Positions 59,901-62,900 of a stretch of DNA of 64,000 nt are shown piece after piece. Under the pieces are notes generated by a model that was not told the DNA's origin, made no database searches, and saw only the letters and a list, made by a program, of their open reading frames with translations. The translations under genes and the position numbers were made by a program. The first letter of the stretch is position 1. Each line of letters opens with the position of its first letter. The stretch is from NCBI RefSeq assembly GCF_028583425.1, contig NC_072800.1, positions 11,607,001-11,671,000 of the forward strand. Direction: 5' to 3'. Source of the stretch: Eublepharis macularius (Eukaryota > Chordata > Lepidosauria > Squamata > Eublepharidae).

Positions 59901-62900
59901 TATATCGTACAGAGGTCCATGTCAGGTATGGAGCCGTTTTGCGAATATATTTCAAGATACCTCCATGTGATAATTCATTTTTTTACTGCTAATAGCCAGC
60001 GCCATCCGAAAATCTGCTCCAGTGTCTCTGAAATTAAACAAAAGTGGGAGAATGTGGACCCCTAGAAAGGGGTTTCACTCTGCAGACGCCGGTTTGGATT
60101 GTGCTGCCTGGGCAGAGCCTGCTGTTATCCGCCCTGAGCCTGCTTGCGGGGAGGGCGGAATATAAATATGATTAAATAAATAAATAATAAATAAATAATC
60201 CCCACACAGAGTGGCCCAGTCCCCAGGAGACTTCTGAGTGTTGGATGTGCCAATTTTCATTCTTTGTAAGAATAGTAATATTAAAAGGTAAATATTTATG
60301 GAGTTGATTTCTGTTTGTATTTCTAATTGAATTTGGACCGTGGTCTGCTGGCAGAAATAGCAGAGCAGCCGTGTATGCCATATACTTGCAGTGCACAATG
60401 GTAAAGTTCAAAGGGGCCAATTTGACCTTCTTCTTTTATCAAATATACATACTGTTGGAAGGTGCAACTGGCCCAGTGGGTACTTATATTGAAAGGAGGC
60501 GAGTTTGCCTGTTGCACATTATGGATTACTCTGCAAATACACAAAATGTATCTGTTGGTTTAGTAAGTGATGAAGCAGCTCTAACTCTCATATAGTACAG
60601 TCTCTTGCAGTCTAAATGTTTTTATGTCTTTCCCTACTGTGTGTTGTAAGTCTTTATTTAAAACTTAGTCATTCGTTTTTGTCAGGAGTCAGTGATAATG
60701 ACACTGTTGTTATTTTCTATTCTTTTCCCCCAGTCCTTTTGCAAATCAGTAGAACTGGTGTGTGGCCAGAATGGTGAAATCTACAACAGTGTCTGTGCTG
60801 CCTATTCTGACCGTGTGGCTATAGATTACTATGGCCCTTGTCAAGCCGTAGGAGCCCTTTCTCACTACAGTTCTCAAGGAGAATGTGTGTCTGTTAAATG
60901 TCCTCCTCTTTCAGCAACTGGTTGTAAACCAGTGATTCCACCAGGTAAGCATATTTATTTTACTAATATTAAACGGAGGTATCTGAACATCTAAAAGTAA
61001 TCGTCAGTAAGGCATTGAGTTGGGCCCCGCTGGAAAAGAGCTTTAGGCCTTCTTTACTGATGTCAACATGATTAATGGGAGACCTGGGTGTCAGTCACTT
61101 GCAAGTGTGTCCACAGCCATGAGGCCTGCATTCCAATGCAGTCTTCTCCTGAGGTGGAAGAATAAGCTAGTAGATCTGGAGCTAGTCTTGCTGTAGGGTT
61201 GGCTGTTGCTGCATAAATTCCAAGAGTTCTCATTTAGTACCAGAACATGAGGCAGAAAAATATTAACTTATTTTCTACCTCATAAGGCAGGGCCTGAAAT
61301 TTATCCAGTCAAGGAGAACCTCCTTCTTCTTGGCTTGGCTTTCTTATAAGTCAGTTTAGTATCCCAGTGCTTAGGGATGGAGTCCCTCATCAACTGAGAC
61401 ATCTATTAATGCACAGTGAAAATCTCTTAGAAAAGAGAAGCACCAGGTTCCATCTTGCCCTAGGCTGCGAGAGCTGGGTTAGCAACAGTCCACAGCAAAT
61501 GGGCCTCTGCTGTGGACTGAGACAGAGGAGCGAGAACTCTCAGAAGAGTTCCTCCCTCCATCTTCACCAAACACATCTCCACATAGAAAACTGTTCAAGG
61601 CTGAAGGCCACTTCTAGTCTAGACTTGAACAATTGATTTCAAAGTCTGTGAAAAGGTTGTTCTCTAATGCATGTCATGTTTAAAAACCTTGCGATAAAAG
61701 GGAAAACATATATTGTAAAGAGTGGACAAGGGATTTAGGAGTAAGGATAAGGATAGAGGAAGAGATTTGTGGTTATAACTGGAATCAAACAATGAACATG
61801 TGTCTGGAAGCTACTCTAAGACAGTAGCTTGGTGGTATTTTTAACTTTGAAGACTGAGACATCAACTCACTTGTGGATCCTAGGTGTTGGGCATGTGGCC
61901 AGGTTAAGGCGCATCTTGTGCATATATGGTGGCTATATTGTCAAATTTAAAAATTTGGAAGCAAATACCAACTAAAAGCAGCTTAAGAGAAAGTGATATA
62001 CCTATAAACTGGTATGTGACAGGATATTAAATTAACTTTTGTAGATGTATGTATTGTTTGGAAATAATTATATGTAAAAGGCCATCTGTACTTAAGACAG
62101 TGGAACCTCAGTACACAGCATAGATGATTTTTCTGGGAACCTTCCCCATGAGGGTTAAAAGTTTTCACCAGCACAACAGGCCTCAAGTCTGCTATCATTT
62201 TTCCTCATTTGTCCAAGGGATACCGGATCAAGGGTAGCGCAACCCCTCTAGAGCCAAGTCCCCAAGCAATTTGGTGAAAAGGTTTTACTCCTCCCGTGAG
62301 GCACCTGCCCCTAAGATTTGTGGCAGTTGGCCTCCTTTCCTATTTGCAAGGACCACGACTAGACATGGGCACAAACCAAAAAAAATTAACGAACCAGCGG
62401 ATCATGGTTTGGTGCAGACCACAATCCCAAATTCCCAAAACGCAACGAACATCTCCCGTTGCCGAACCGTACCAGATCGTGGTTCATGGAGGCCAAAGTG
62501 GCAAGCAAGAGCTCTGTCCCACTCCACTGCTCGCAGAAAGTGAAACCCAGCCTGGGAGACCATGGCTATTTATAAGCATGGGTCCCATTCAGCAACACAG
62601 GAGGTCTGTGTTTGGCCATCAGAGCTGCCTATCAGGGTTTGCAGGGATGAGATTGGAGTGCCCATGGCTACAGAACACCCCCTTCCCCCTCCCTCCCCTG
62701 GGTGTCTTCTCCCAACTTATAACTGCTTTGCAGCTCCGTGGTTGGAAGGAAGCCCTGCTGATCAAGGAAAGCTGGGCTTCCATTTGGGTTTCCAGGGCGA
62801 CAGAAGGAGGGCAGACAGAGCTCAGGCATTCCCCTGGCTCCGTTGCCAGGGGAATAGATTGCTGGCGCCTGAGTGTCTGGCTTCCCGAACGCCCCGAACC